Positions 8,530 through 16,479 of a DNA stretch of 64,000 nucleotides are shown here, in pieces; within the stretch, counting starts at the first letter, position 1; each line of letters starts with the position of its first letter. Origin of the DNA: Bin87 sp963692995 (lineage in GTDB: Bacteria > Chloroflexota > Dehalococcoidia > Lucifugimonadales > UBA3495). The stretch spans positions 1,922,001 through 1,986,000 of the forward strand of contig OY843611.1 in assembly GCA_963692995.1 (NCBI GenBank), written 5' to 3'. Made by a program: the position numbers and the translations under genes. The notes below the pieces were generated by a model. It was given only the letters and a program-made list of their open reading frames with translations. It ran no database searches and was not told the DNA's origin.

Positions 8530-9621
8530 ATGGACTTCACTATCGCCGTACTCGCAGGAGACGGCATCGGCCCTGAGGTCACCGCCGAAGGCGTCAAAGC
8601 CCTGGCGGCCGTCGGAAGAGCTTTCGGGCACAATTTCGCCCTCGAATACGGCGACGTCGGCGGCATCTCCATCGACCGGCACGGCGCCCCCCTGACCGAA
8701 AGCGTTCGCGACTTGGCCACATCCGCCGATGCCGTCCTGTTCGGAGCCGTCGGCGGCCCCAAGTGGGACGATCCCGCCGCCCCCACCCGTCCCGAGGACG
8801 GCCTGCTCGCCCTTCGCGCCCATCTCAACGTCTTCGCCAACATCCGTCCCGTCAAGGTCTATCCCGAACTGACCGGTTCCAGCGTGCTGAAACCCCACGT
8901 CCTGCAAGGCGTCGATATGGTCGTGGTCCGGGAACTCACCGGCGGCCTGTATTACGCTCAGCCCAAGGGACGGACCGCAACGCCCCAGGGCATCGTCGGC
9001 GTGGACACCATGCGCTACTCCGAATCCGAGATCGAGCGGGTCCTTCGTGTGGGGTTTGAACTGGCTCGCGGACGCCGGAGCAAACTTACCTCCGTGGACA
9101 AGGCCAACGTGCTGGAAACTTCCCGCCTCTGGCGCGCCACCGCCACCCGGCTCGCCGACGAATACCCCGACGTCACGCTGGAGCACGCTTTGGTTGACGC
9201 CTGCGCCATGCAGATCGTCCTCCGGCCGGCATCCTACGACGTAATCGTCGCTGAAAACACCTTTGGCGACATCCTCACCGACGAGGCCGCCATCCTGGCC
9301 GCCTCCATGGGGCTGCTGCCCTCCGCCAGCCTGTCCGGCGTCCCCCAGGCCGGCTCCCGAACCCCGGGATTCTACGAACCAATCCACGGCACCGCCCCCG
9401 ACATCGCCGGACAGGGCATCGCCAATCCTTGCGGTTCCATTCTCAGCGCTGCCATGATGCTCCGTTACTCCCTGGGACTGACCGAGGCGGCCGCCGCCGT
9501 CGAGCGCGCCGTGCAAACGGTATTGGAATCGGGTTACCGCACCGCTGATATCGCTACCGCCGCTGATACCGCAACCGGCACGGTCCAAATGGGCGACCTG
9601 ATCGCCAACGCCATCGGCTAG
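8530..9621 (+). CDS. leuB: 3-isopropylmalate dehydrogenase
   Basis: 363-residue NAD-dependent enzyme that oxidatively decarboxylates 3-isopropylmalate in leucine synthesis. The start chosen is ATG at 8530 (MDFTIAVLAGDGIGPEV), which matches the family N-terminus; the frame is open upstream to 8359 but that part is not family-like. Further motifs are GGPKWDDP, the substrate-binding arginines in LRAHLNVFANIRPVKVYP, VRELTGGLYYAQPKG, and the signature NTFGDILTDEAAILAASMG with catalytic aspartates. The length equals that of LeuB proteins. No other leu gene lies nearby, so the pathway genes must be elsewhere. Confidence 0.93.
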   Translation: MDFTIAVLAGDGIGPEVTAEGVKALAAVGRAFGHNFALEYGDVGGISIDRHGAPLTESVRDLATSADAVLFGAVGGPKWDDPAAPTRPEDGLLALRAHLNVFANIRPVKVYPELTGSSVLKPHVLQGVDMVVVRELTGGLYYAQPKGRTATPQGIVGVDTMRYSESEIERVLRVGFELARGRRSKLTSVDKANVLETSRLWRATATRLADEYPDVTLEHALVDACAMQIVLRPASYDVIVAENTFGDILTDEAAILAASMGLLPSASLSGVPQAGSRTPGFYEPIHGTAPDIAGQGIANPCGSILSAAMMLRYSLGLTEAAAAVERAVQTVLESGYRTADIATAADTATGTVQMGDLIANAIG

Positions 9622-9636
9622 GACGGTTCCAATCTC

Positions 9637-10653
9637 GTGCTGAACCTTCTATCCGGCGTCGGCTTTGCCTTCGCCGTTGTCGTTTTCTTAGCCAGCGGTG
9701 TGGCCGTAGTATTTTTGGGCGCCTATCTCGCCAGATACGGCGACGCCCTGGCGTCTCTCACCGGATGGGGCCGACTCTTCGTTGGCAGCATTCTCGTCGC
9801 CTTCGCTACTTCCCTGCCCGAGGTGTCCAACAACATCACCGCCGTGCGCATCGACAACCCGCAGTTGGCCCTGGGTGACATCCTCGGCTCCAACATGATC
9901 AACATGCTCACCCTGGGCATGGTCGCCCTGCTGTTTGGCGGGAAACGATTTCTGCAAAACGTCGCCCCCGAGCAGGGCTATCTCATCGTTTTGGCAGCTG
10001 CCCTGACCGCCCTGGCGGTGCTTTTCTCAATATTCAAGAGCGGCGTAAGCGTGTGGCAAGTTGGCATCTCCTCCATCATCGTCATCGTCGTCTATTTGAT
10101 CGGGATGTGGTTCGTCTACAACCGCCGACCCTCTACTGACGAAGCAGCCAGCCCGGAAGACGCGGGTATCACCCTACGCCGCGCCTGGATAATGTTCATC
10201 CTGGTGTCGGTAGGCGTCATCATTTCCGGAGTGCTCCTTGCCCAGAGCGTCGACCGCATCGCCCACCTTACTGGGGTATCTTCCGGTGTGCTGGGGATAT
10301 TGGCCGTTGCCCTGGTCACCAGCATGCCGGAAATATCGGCAACTTTGGCCGCAGCGCGCCTGGGCGCGGCCGATCTGGGCTTCGCCGGCGTGTACGGCAG
10401 TTGCGTATTCAACATAACCATCCTGGCCTATGCCGACTTCTTCTATCGCAAAGGCGTGGTGGTCAACAGCGCGGACACCGAGCATTACATTGCCGGAGTC
10501 ATCGCACTGGGGTTAATCCTCTGGGGAGGATTGATGCTCTGGGGGAAAAAACGCTTTCCCCAGCCGGCCATCGTTTCCGGACTCGTGCTCATGCTCGGAG
10601 TCACCGTTGCCGGTGCAATTTGGGTGGCGCTGTTGGGAGCTCCCTCACACTAA
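9637..10653 (+). CDS. Calcium/sodium (CaCA family) antiporter
   Basis: 338-residue integral membrane protein of the YrbG/CaCA cation exchanger family, with about ten hydrophobic segments. The two inverted alpha-repeats are visible: SILVAFATSLPEVSNNITAV with LGDILGSNMINM in the first half, and VALVTSMPEISATLAAARLG with GSCVFNI in the second. The acidic residues of these repeats (SLPE and SMPE) bind Ca2+ in the family. Start is GTG at 9637, 15 bases after the leuB stop, so the two genes may share a transcript. It would export Ca2+ in exchange for Na+ or H+; the ion specificity is inferred. Confidence 0.88.
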   Translation: MLNLLSGVGFAFAVVVFLASGVAVVFLGAYLARYGDALASLTGWGRLFVGSILVAFATSLPEVSNNITAVRIDNPQLALGDILGSNMINMLTLGMVALLFGGKRFLQNVAPEQGYLIVLAAALTALAVLFSIFKSGVSVWQVGISSIIVIVVYLIGMWFVYNRRPSTDEAASPEDAGITLRRAWIMFILVSVGVIISGVLLAQSVDRIAHLTGVSSGVLGILAVALVTSMPEISATLAAARLGAADLGFAGVYGSCVFNITILAYADFFYRKGVVVNSADTEHYIAGVIALGLILWGGLMLWGKKRFPQPAIVSGLVLMLGVTVAGAIWVALLGAPSH

Positions 10654-10689
10654 AGGCGTGTCTCCAACCGGATAATCCGACGACACCCT

Positions 10690-11178
10690 CTAGATCCCCG
10701 CGCCGCTAAACCTTGCCAGTTCCACGAACCCGCCGGCTTCATCACTCCAATCGAAAAGGGCCGCTTCCACCACCCGCTCGGCGTCTATGCCCACCACCAG
10801 TTGCTGCGCCGGGTAAGCCGGCCCTTCTCCCCAAGGGCTGGTGGCAATGGCGCGATCGGTATCCGAAAGGTATGCCCGGCCATTGGGGTGCGAATGGTAA
10901 ATGATGCGGGCCGGGGTATCCGAATCCAGGCTCCCGTTCAATTCCAGCAGGTCGGCCGAGTTGAATACGTAGGCTCTCTCGGCAGTTCGCTCCGCAGCCG
11001 TCGGATGCCCGCCGCTGCTCTGATCATTCACCGCCGGCCGAACTGCGTCCACTCCCCCGCCCTGCGCCGGGCCCGTTAGCCACCCGCAACACTCCCACGG
11101 AAACGCTGCCCGCGCCTCCCGATACACCGCCTCCAGAACCGCCAGTGGAATTTCCAAAGGTCCCTCGAAATCCGCCAT
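10690..11178 (-). CDS. JAMM/MPN-domain metalloprotease-like protein
   Basis: 162-residue protein with a complete JAMM zinc site: Glu29 in FPWECCGW, then YHSHPNGRAYLSDTD (HxHP followed by SxxD). Bacterial relatives include Mec/CysO-type peptidases that trim ubiquitin-like sulfur carriers and RadC-like proteins. Here a two-cysteine WECCG follows the catalytic Glu, as in the Mec family. No sulfur-carrier gene is adjacent, so the substrate is unknown. It is convergent with the antiporter gene, only 36 bases apart. An inverted repeat lies upstream (11190-11206). Confidence 0.85.
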   Translation of the reverse strand: MADFEGPLEIPLAVLEAVYREARAAFPWECCGWLTGPAQGGGVDAVRPAVNDQSSGGHPTAAERTAERAYVFNSADLLELNGSLDSDTPARIIYHSHPNGRAYLSDTDRAIATSPWGEGPAYPAQQLVVGIDAERVVEAALFDWSDEAGGFVELARFSGAGI

Positions 11179-11189
11179 ACAACCCCCTT

Positions 11190-11206
11190 GTTACGAAAAA
11201 CGTAAC
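11190..11206. promoter_or_regulatory. Perfect inverted repeat upstream of the JAMM gene
   Basis: GTTACG-AAAAA-CGTAAC, 12 bases before the JAMM start codon on the minus strand. Its position fits an operator or a small hairpin in the 5' leader. No promoter hexamers could be assigned with confidence. Confidence 0.45.
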
Positions 11207-11315
11207 CTGATATGCTGTTTCCAACGCTGTTCACGGAATTGCCGCAATGCTTCGGTAATGTGATGGCTGTAAAATGCAAACCGTACCCGGCCAGTGCCGT
11301 CTATAGGGTGAAAAA

Positions 11316-11534
11316 ATGCCAATCCAGACTCGCAAGTCCCTGAAACTCAAAGCATGCCCTCGCTGCGGCGGCGACGTCTGCCGCATGCGGGACACCTTCG
11401 GAGTGTATCACCAGTGCGCCCAATGCGGACGCGAAATCCGGCGAGTGTCCCCCAGCGCCACTCCGGCTACCACCATCGCCGCCGCGACCGTCACCCCGAA
11501 TCCAACCCACGACCGCGAAAAGTTGCTTGTCTGA
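11316..11534 (+). CDS. Small zinc-ribbon protein, paralogue 1
   Basis: 72-residue protein with two CxxC knuckles: CPRCGGDVC near residue 14 and CAQCGRE near residue 34. The spacing fits one zinc ribbon of about 30 residues, followed by a low-complexity Ala/Thr/Pro tail that ends in EKLLV. A second gene at 11730 has the same core and tail ending (QELLVA), so the two are paralogues. Such ribbons bind nucleic acid or protein; nothing here tells which. ATG at 11316 has AGGGTG upstream. Function unknown. Confidence 0.75.
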   Translation: MPIQTRKSLKLKACPRCGGDVCRMRDTFGVYHQCAQCGREIRRVSPSATPATTIAAATVTPNPTHDREKLLV

Positions 11535-11562
11535 CCAACAAGCCGAGCACAAGGAACCGCAG

Positions 11563-11596
11563 GCAACGGCCTCGGACTTGGCTCCGAGGCCGTTGC
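11563..11596 (+). terminator. Strong hairpin between the two zinc-ribbon genes
   Basis: Perfect 14-bp stem (GCAACGGCCTCGGA and its complement) with loop CTTGGC, 28 bases after the first zinc-ribbon stop. It is followed by AATTTAAG, a weak T-tract, so it is either a terminator or an mRNA-stabilising stem. Confidence 0.65.
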
Positions 11597-11729
11597 AATT
11601 TAAGCCCTTGACCCCACTCCAGCAGCGACCAACTCCGATCCAAATCCACGACTGCCATATCAAGACCATCAGCGACGCCCAACCCACGCGATGCTTCACG
11701 CCGTCAGTTGCGGCAAAGGAGATCGGATC

Positions 11730-11972
11730 ATGGAAAGGATGGAAAGGAAGGTAAACCGCGAACGGCCTGTCCTCGGCGCCCGGCGCCGGAAGATGCACCT
11801 GGGGGCTTGCTCCCACTGCGGTGGCGACGTGTGCCGGGTCAAGGACATTTACGGCGCCTATCTCCGGTGCATCCAGTGCAGCCGGGAGATTGCCCCGGAT
11901 CACCTAAAGGCTGTCAGCAGCGTGGCCGACACCGCACCGGCCCCCCATCCGCAGGAATTGCTAGTTGCGTAA
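11730..11972 (+). CDS. Small zinc-ribbon protein, paralogue 2
   Basis: 80-residue paralogue of the gene at 11316. The core CSHCGGDVCRVKDIYGAYLR then CIQCSREI aligns with CPRCGGDVCRMRDTFGVYHQ then CAQCGREI, with no gap. The start chosen is ATG at 11730, with AAAGGAG eight bases upstream; the frame is also open to 11691. The N-terminus is basic (ERKVNRERPVLGARRRK), which might suit nucleic-acid binding. The C-terminal tail is again low-complexity and ends in QELLVA. Tandem duplication is likely; function unknown. Confidence 0.75.
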   Translation: MERMERKVNRERPVLGARRRKMHLGACSHCGGDVCRVKDIYGAYLRCIQCSREIAPDHLKAVSSVADTAPAPHPQELLVA

Positions 11973-11988
11973 CCGCGCGGCGGCCACG

Positions 11989-12028
11989 CCCCGGATCCCC
12001 TGGTCCGATCTGCTTCCGGGATCCGGGG
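11989..12028. terminator. Inverted repeat between convergent genes
   Basis: Perfect 11-bp arms (CCCCGGATCCC and GGGATCCGGGG) separated by 18 bases, between the second zinc-ribbon gene (+) and the phosphatase gene (-). It could serve as a bidirectional terminator, although there is no clear T-tract. Confidence 0.5.
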
Positions 12029-12057
12029 CCCGGCCCGGGCCCCTACCCCTTCGCCCC

Positions 12058-12537
12058 TTACCTGTAACGGCGCGGCGCCTTGTCGTTCCGATCCTTCACA
12101 AAGGCCGCGTACTCCCGTATCCCATCTTCCTGCTTCGCCGTTTGGATCGATCCGGGGCGCAACTGCCGGATATAGGCAATGGCTTCGTCAGCGTCCCATC
12201 CGGTATTGACCAGATACGACGCCAGGATGGTGCCGGTCCGACCGATACCGGCCGCGCACGTAACCACCGTAGGCCGTTCCCATATCTCAACCTGCTGTTC
12301 CACAAAGTTCACGATCCCGTCGATTTGCTCCAGCGTCGGCGCCTCAAAATCCCCCACCCGCTCGTACAACTCTTCAAACCCCCAAGGCGCCGCTGAAATG
12401 GTCTGCTCCTCCATCCGCACGATAGCCATAATATCGTTCCGTTCAAAGTGAATCAGGTGCCGCCGCTCCGTGGGGCCCATAGCTCCTGCCAGCGCTCCGG
12501 GCAAGATCCAACTGAAATTGCGAAAACTGTCTTGCAT
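12058..12537 (-). CDS. Dual-specificity-type protein tyrosine phosphatase
   Basis: 159-residue cysteine phosphatase. The P-loop is TCAAGIGRTG, giving catalytic Cys94 and Arg100 of the CX5R motif. Asp63 in GDFEAPT is a good candidate general acid. The residue before the cysteine is Thr rather than the usual His, which may change the cysteine pKa. The start at 12537 has GGAGC upstream; a longer open frame to 12783 overlaps the divergent gene and is rejected. The N-terminus (ILPGALAGAMGPT) resembles the family opening. Substrate unknown: phosphoprotein, phospholipid or nucleotide are all possible. Confidence 0.82.
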   Translation of the reverse strand: MQDSFRNFSWILPGALAGAMGPTERRHLIHFERNDIMAIVRMEEQTISAAPWGFEELYERVGDFEAPTLEQIDGIVNFVEQQVEIWERPTVVTCAAGIGRTGTILASYLVNTGWDADEAIAYIRQLRPGSIQTAKQEDGIREYAAFVKDRNDKAPRRYR

Positions 12538-12567
12538 CGAGAAGCTCCGATTGTTGGATAGTGAGTC

Positions 12568-12576
12568 TGGTATAGT
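12568..12576 (+). promoter_or_regulatory. Possible extended -10 promoter for the crotonase gene
   Basis: TGG followed by TATAGT at 12571-12576 resembles an extended -10 element, about 58 bases before the crotonase start codon. TTGTTG lies 14 bases upstream, which is too close for a normal -35, so this is tentative. Confidence 0.35.
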
Positions 12577-12634
12577 ATGTAATCGTACCCGGCCGGTGGC
12601 GCCGTCAACGTAGGAGTGCGAAGTAGGAGTCCGA

Positions 12635-13414
12635 ATGGAGTATAGCAACATTACTCTGTCTAGGGGAGACCGCGTGGCGACCATCCGCCTCAACCGGCCC
12701 GATGCCCTCAACGCCTTAAATCCCGAATTGCTCTCAGAGTTTTCCCACGCCGTGGCCGCCGCTAGCGCCGACGATGCCATCAAAGCCTTGGTCGTCAGAG
12801 GCGAGGGCCGGGGGTTCTGCGCCGGAGCCGACCTCCTCTACTTCGATCGGGTTTTTGACGACCTCTCACTCTTGCCCGACTACGTCCGCCACTTGAACCA
12901 CGCACTATGCGCCTTGGAAGCCGCGCCCATCCCGACCATCGCTTTAGTGCATGGTTACGCCCTGGCTGGCGGCTTAGAGTTGATGATGGCTTGCGATATG
13001 GCCATCGTCGCCGCAGACGCCCGCATCGGTGACCAACACGCCAATTTCGGCCTGATACCCGGCGGCGGGTCAACCCAAAGGCTCCCCCGCCGCGTCGGCC
13101 TGCCTCGGGCCATGGAACTGCTGACCACCGGCCGCTGGCTCTCCGGCGCCGAAGCGGTGGATTGGGGGCTCGCGCTGCGCTCCGTGCCGGTCGAGGAGCT
13201 GGAGGCAGAACTGGAATCCCTGCTCCAAGGAGTTCGAAACAAAAGCCGGGTGGGATTGAGCCTCATGAAATCCCTGGCCCTCAGCAGCCAGGACTTGCCT
13301 TTGCGAGACGGCATCGCCCTGGAAGGCGCCACCTTCACCCACCTTTTTGCTACCTCTCCTCATCCACGAGCCGGTATCACCGCCTTCAAAGAGCGGCGCC
13401 AACCCAGCTTTTAA
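12635..13414 (+). CDS. Enoyl-CoA hydratase/isomerase family protein
   Basis: 259-residue crotonase. Motifs: RLNRPDALNALNPELL near the start, GRGFCAGADL (first oxyanion-hole region), ALAGGLELMMACDMAIVAADARIG (second), and FGLIPGGGSTQRLPRRVG. Compared with classic hydratases, the first catalytic glutamate (in FGQPE of the rat enzyme) is replaced by His in GDQH, while the second (AMEL) is kept. So it may be an isomerase, hydrolase or other crotonase reaction. ATG at 12635 has TAGGAG six bases upstream. It lies divergent to the phosphatase and 71 bases before metF. Confidence 0.87.
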   Translation: MEYSNITLSRGDRVATIRLNRPDALNALNPELLSEFSHAVAAASADDAIKALVVRGEGRGFCAGADLLYFDRVFDDLSLLPDYVRHLNHALCALEAAPIPTIALVHGYALAGGLELMMACDMAIVAADARIGDQHANFGLIPGGGSTQRLPRRVGLPRAMELLTTGRWLSGAEAVDWGLALRSVPVEELEAELESLLQGVRNKSRVGLSLMKSLALSSQDLPLRDGIALEGATFTHLFATSPHPRAGITAFKERRQPSF

Positions 13415-13485
13415 CCGCTCCATCTCGATTCGCCCGGCAGCTGCCGGCATCCGGGCCTTCCGAGCCAACTGGCAGGATTGACGGT

Positions 13486-14364
13486 TTGAAAATTAAAAAC
13501 ATCATATCCCAGCAACGTACCATTTCCTTCGAGTTTTTCCCGCCCCGGGAAGCCGACGGAGTGCCCGGCGTAATTGACGTGGTGAACCGACTTCGCCCCT
13601 ACGCGCCCGATTTCGTGTCCGTAACCTACGGAGCCGGCGGCGGCACGCGAGCCTTCACCGAAGAAATCACCATGCGACTGCGGCGCGAAACCGACTTGGT
13701 TGTCATGGCCCACCTCACCTGCGTGGCCCAGAGCCGTTCCGACGTGCACCTCGTACTCCGGCGACTCGACGCCGCCGGCATTGAGAACGTCATCGCGCTG
13801 CGGGGAGATCGACCACAGAACAGCGACCCGGTCGCTCCTGGTGCGGACGAATTTGCCCACGCTACGGATTTGATCCAACATATCCACAGCAACTTTGACT
13901 TCGGAGTCGCCGGAGCCTGTTACCCGGAAGGGCACGCCGAATCGCCAAACTTGGAAACCGACATCTCCTACGCGCGAATGAAGCAAGACCTGGGCGCCGA
14001 ATTCCTGATTACACAACTGTTCTACGACAACGCCTATTTTTACGACTTCGTTGACCGCGCTCGCGCCGCCGGCATCACGCTACCCATCATCCCGGGCGTG
14101 CTGCCCATCCTCAACGCCTCTCAGATTCGGCGCTTCACCTCCTTGTGCGGCGCGTCAATCCCTCCCCAGCTGGACGCGCGGCTCGAACGCCACGCCGACG
14201 ACCACCGCGCCGTCCGCGAAATCGGCATCGAATACGCCACCATGCAGGCTGAAGACCTATGGGCCAACGGTGTTCCCGGCATCCATTTCTACGTCTTAAA
14301 CCGTTCCTACTCCGTATCCCACATCCTCCGCAATCTGAACATCACGGGTCACCACGGCGCATGA
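13486..14364 (+). CDS. metF: Methylenetetrahydrofolate reductase
   Basis: 292-residue FAD-dependent reductase that converts 5,10-methylene-THF to 5-methyl-THF for methionine synthesis. The start chosen is TTG at 13486 (LKIKNIISQQRTISFEFFPP), because FEFFPP is the family N-terminal motif. The frame extends upstream inside the crotonase gene, but that part is not protein-like. Other motifs are VSVTYGAGGGTR, MAHLTCVAQSR, NVIALRGDRP and QLFYDNAYFYDFV with PIIPGVLPI. The length equals single-domain bacterial MetF. The pathway partner metH is not in the window. Confidence 0.92.
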   Translation: MKIKNIISQQRTISFEFFPPREADGVPGVIDVVNRLRPYAPDFVSVTYGAGGGTRAFTEEITMRLRRETDLVVMAHLTCVAQSRSDVHLVLRRLDAAGIENVIALRGDRPQNSDPVAPGADEFAHATDLIQHIHSNFDFGVAGACYPEGHAESPNLETDISYARMKQDLGAEFLITQLFYDNAYFYDFVDRARAAGITLPIIPGVLPILNASQIRRFTSLCGASIPPQLDARLERHADDHRAVREIGIEYATMQAEDLWANGVPGIHFYVLNRSYSVSHILRNLNITGHHGA

Positions 14365-14385
14365 TGAGTCCGCCAGCGGTTCTAT

Positions 14386-14820
14386 ATGATCAGCACCGGG
14401 GTTGACTTCATCGAGATTGACCGGGTATCCGGGATGCTGGATCGCTACGGAGCGCGTTTCCTGCGGCGGGTGTTCACTCCCGGGGAAATCGCGTATTGTC
14501 GTGGACGCGCGCCCAACCTGGCCGCTCGTTTCGCGGCCAAAGAAGCCGTAATGAAATCCCTGGGCACCGGCTTTCGCGGCGTCGGTTGGCGCGACATCGA
14601 AGTGGTTCGCTCCCCCAGTGGCGCTCCCAGCCCACGATTGCACGGACGCGCCAAACGTCGCGCCGAACGGTTAGGTGTAACCGAAATCGCCATCAGCCTG
14701 TCCCATTCCCGCGGTTTCGCCATGGTCGTGGCCGTGGCAATGCGCCCCGACACCGCGCAATCCCTCCAGGCCGCCGCAGCCACCCTGTGGGGCAACCCCG
14801 TCGCGCCTCAAACCGATTAG
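14386..14820 (+). CDS. acpS: Holo-[acyl-carrier-protein] synthase
   Basis: 144-residue phosphopantetheinyl transferase that loads the 4'-phosphopantetheine arm from CoA onto acyl carrier protein. The N-terminal motif GVDFIEIDRVSGML holds the Mg-binding Asp; RFAAKEAVMKSLGTG is the second signature with Glu and Lys. AISLSHSRGFAMVVAVA closes the fold. It is longer than E. coli AcpS (126) by a short C-terminal tail. It lies 21 bases after metF and six bases before the NAD(P)HX repair gene, an arrangement common in bacteria, where acpS often precedes nnr. Confidence 0.93.
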   Translation: MISTGVDFIEIDRVSGMLDRYGARFLRRVFTPGEIAYCRGRAPNLAARFAAKEAVMKSLGTGFRGVGWRDIEVVRSPSGAPSPRLHGRAKRRAERLGVTEIAISLSHSRGFAMVVAVAMRPDTAQSLQAAAATLWGNPVAPQTD

Positions 14821-14826
14821 CCGGCC

Positions 14827-16479
14827 ATGACCATCAACGTAGTAACCGTGGCCGAAATGCAGGCTTTGGAAGCCGCATCGGAAGCCGCCGGCGTCAGCGC
14901 GGATACCTTAATGGAGAACGCCGGCCTGGCCTGCGCCCGTCGCATCCGGGAGCGTCTGGGCGGAGCCGCCGGCCGGCTGGCGCTAGTTCTCATCGGCCCC
15001 GGCAACAACGGAGCCGATGGCCTGGTAATCGCCAGACACCTGCGCCGCTGGGGCGCCGAAGTCTGCTGCTACGTGGTCACAAGCCGACAACCCGTTGACC
15101 CGAAAATGGCCGACGCTCAAGCCGGCGGTGTCACTGTGACCGATGACGCCGACGACGCCGGGCTGCCAACGCTGAACCGAATGTTGGCCCGCTGCGACGC
15201 GGTCGTTGATGCCATTCTGGGGGCCGGTCGCTATCGCTCTCTGGAAGGCGCCGTTGCCGACACCGCCGCCGCCGTCAACCGCGCCCGGCGGGCCCGCCCG
15301 GCGGTGCCCGTAATCGCCGTGGACCTCCCCACCGGCGTCAACCCGGACACCGGCGAGACCGACGACAACACCATTCGGGCCGACGAGACCCTGGCGCTGT
15401 GTTTTCCCAAGTACGGGATCGCCAACTTCCCCGGCGCTGAATACGCCGGACGCATCAGCGTCCTGAACATCGGACTTCCCTCCTCCGTGACCGCCAACGC
15501 TGCGTTGTCCACCGAATGGATGACCGAAGAGTCGGCCCGATCCCTCCTGCCGCCTCGTCCGCTCAACTCCCATAAAGGCGTCTTCGGCCATCTGCTGCTG
15601 GTAGCGGGTTCACGCAATTTCGTCGGAGCCGCCTACCTGGCCGCCCAGGGCGCGCATCGAGTTGGCGCCGGATTGGTAACACTAGCGACACCGGAATCGG
15701 TGTATCCCATCGCAGCAGCCAAGCTCACCGAAACCATCCATCTTCCCCTGCCCGAAGACGCCAATGGGCGGATTGACCCTGTTGCCGCGGATGTCATCAG
15801 GGAGCGTATCGGCAATTATTCAGCGTTAGCCATCGGATGCGGCCTCGGTTGGTCCCACGGAACCGCCGCCTTCGTGGAACGGCTGTTGCTGCCGCCATCC
15901 CAGCACTCCCCATCCCAGCACTCCACATCTCCATCCCACCACTCCCCATCTCCATCCCGTCATTCCCGCGAAAGCGGGAATCCAGCGCCGCCTGTAGTAA
16001 TCGACGCCGACGGGTTAAACAGCCTCTCCCATCGCGCCGATTGGCCCGACCACCTCGGCGTCCCGGCGGTGCTAACTCCCCATCCCGGCGAAATGGCAAC
16101 ACTCACCGGCCAATCCACCGGCCAGCTGCAAGCGAACCGCCTGGGCGCCGCTACCCAATGGGCGGCCCAGTGGCGGCAAACCCTCCTGTTGAAAGGCGCC
16201 CACAGTGTAATCGCATCTCCCGAAGGGCAGCGTTGCGTGCTGCCCTTCGCCAACCCGGCATTGGCCGCCGGCGGCGCCGGCGACGTACTCACTGGGATCA
16301 TCGGCGGCCTGCTTGCACAAGGAACTGCTCCTTACGATGCCGCCAGGTTGGGCGGCTTTCTGCACGGCGCGGCGGCCGAACAGGCCCGCCACCGCTACGG
16401 CGACGCCGGCCTGGTCGCCAGCGACCTCTTAGACCTGATCCCGCCCCTAATGGCCAGCCTCCGGGAATCGGGGGCCTGA
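14827..16479 (+). CDS. nnr: Bifunctional NAD(P)H-hydrate epimerase / dehydratase
   Basis: 550-residue repair enzyme for hydrated NAD(P)H. The N-terminal epimerase domain (about 1-215) has LIGPGNNGADGLVIARHL and VDLPTGVNPDTG. The C-terminal ADP-dependent dehydratase (about 230-545) has HKGVFGHLLLVAGS, GCGLGWS, VIDADGLN, LTPHPGEMATLTG and AAGGAGDVLTGIIGGLLAQG. Residues about 357-387 are an unusual insert (SQHSPSQHSTSPSHHSPSPS and more) encoded by short repeats plus the CGTCATTCCCG palindrome, just before VIDADGLN. The frame is kept across the insert. The stop overlaps the next start as TGATG. Confidence 0.92.
   Translation: MTINVVTVAEMQALEAASEAAGVSADTLMENAGLACARRIRERLGGAAGRLALVLIGPGNNGADGLVIARHLRRWGAEVCCYVVTSRQPVDPKMADAQAGGVTVTDDADDAGLPTLNRMLARCDAVVDAILGAGRYRSLEGAVADTAAAVNRARRARPAVPVIAVDLPTGVNPDTGETDDNTIRADETLALCFPKYGIANFPGAEYAGRISVLNIGLPSSVTANAALSTEWMTEESARSLLPPRPLNSHKGVFGHLLLVAGSRNFVGAAYLAAQGAHRVGAGLVTLATPESVYPIAAAKLTETIHLPLPEDANGRIDPVAADVIRERIGNYSALAIGCGLGWSHGTAAFVERLLLPPSQHSPSQHSTSPSHHSPSPSRHSRESGNPAPPVVIDADGLNSLSHRADWPDHLGVPAVLTPHPGEMATLTGQSTGQLQANRLGAATQWAAQWRQTLLLKGAHSVIASPEGQRCVLPFANPALAAGGAGDVLTGIIGGLLAQGTAPYDAARLGGFLHGAAAEQARHRYGDAGLVASDLLDLIPPLMASLRESGA
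15895..15985. repeat. Repeat insertion inside the NAD(P)HX repair gene
   Basis: Short CCATCCCAGCACTC-like repeats are followed at 15957-15985 by a full copy of the dispersed palindrome (CCGTCATTCCCGCGAAAGCG and on to GGAATCCAG). It adds about 31 codons in frame. Flanking protein segments match the dehydratase family on both sides, so the insert seems to be tolerated in a loop. Confidence 0.85.

Noticed and set aside
8374..9588. 404-residue antisense frame over leuB
   Set aside because: Gly/Asp/Val-rich composition and no motifs; leuB is complete on the plus strand.
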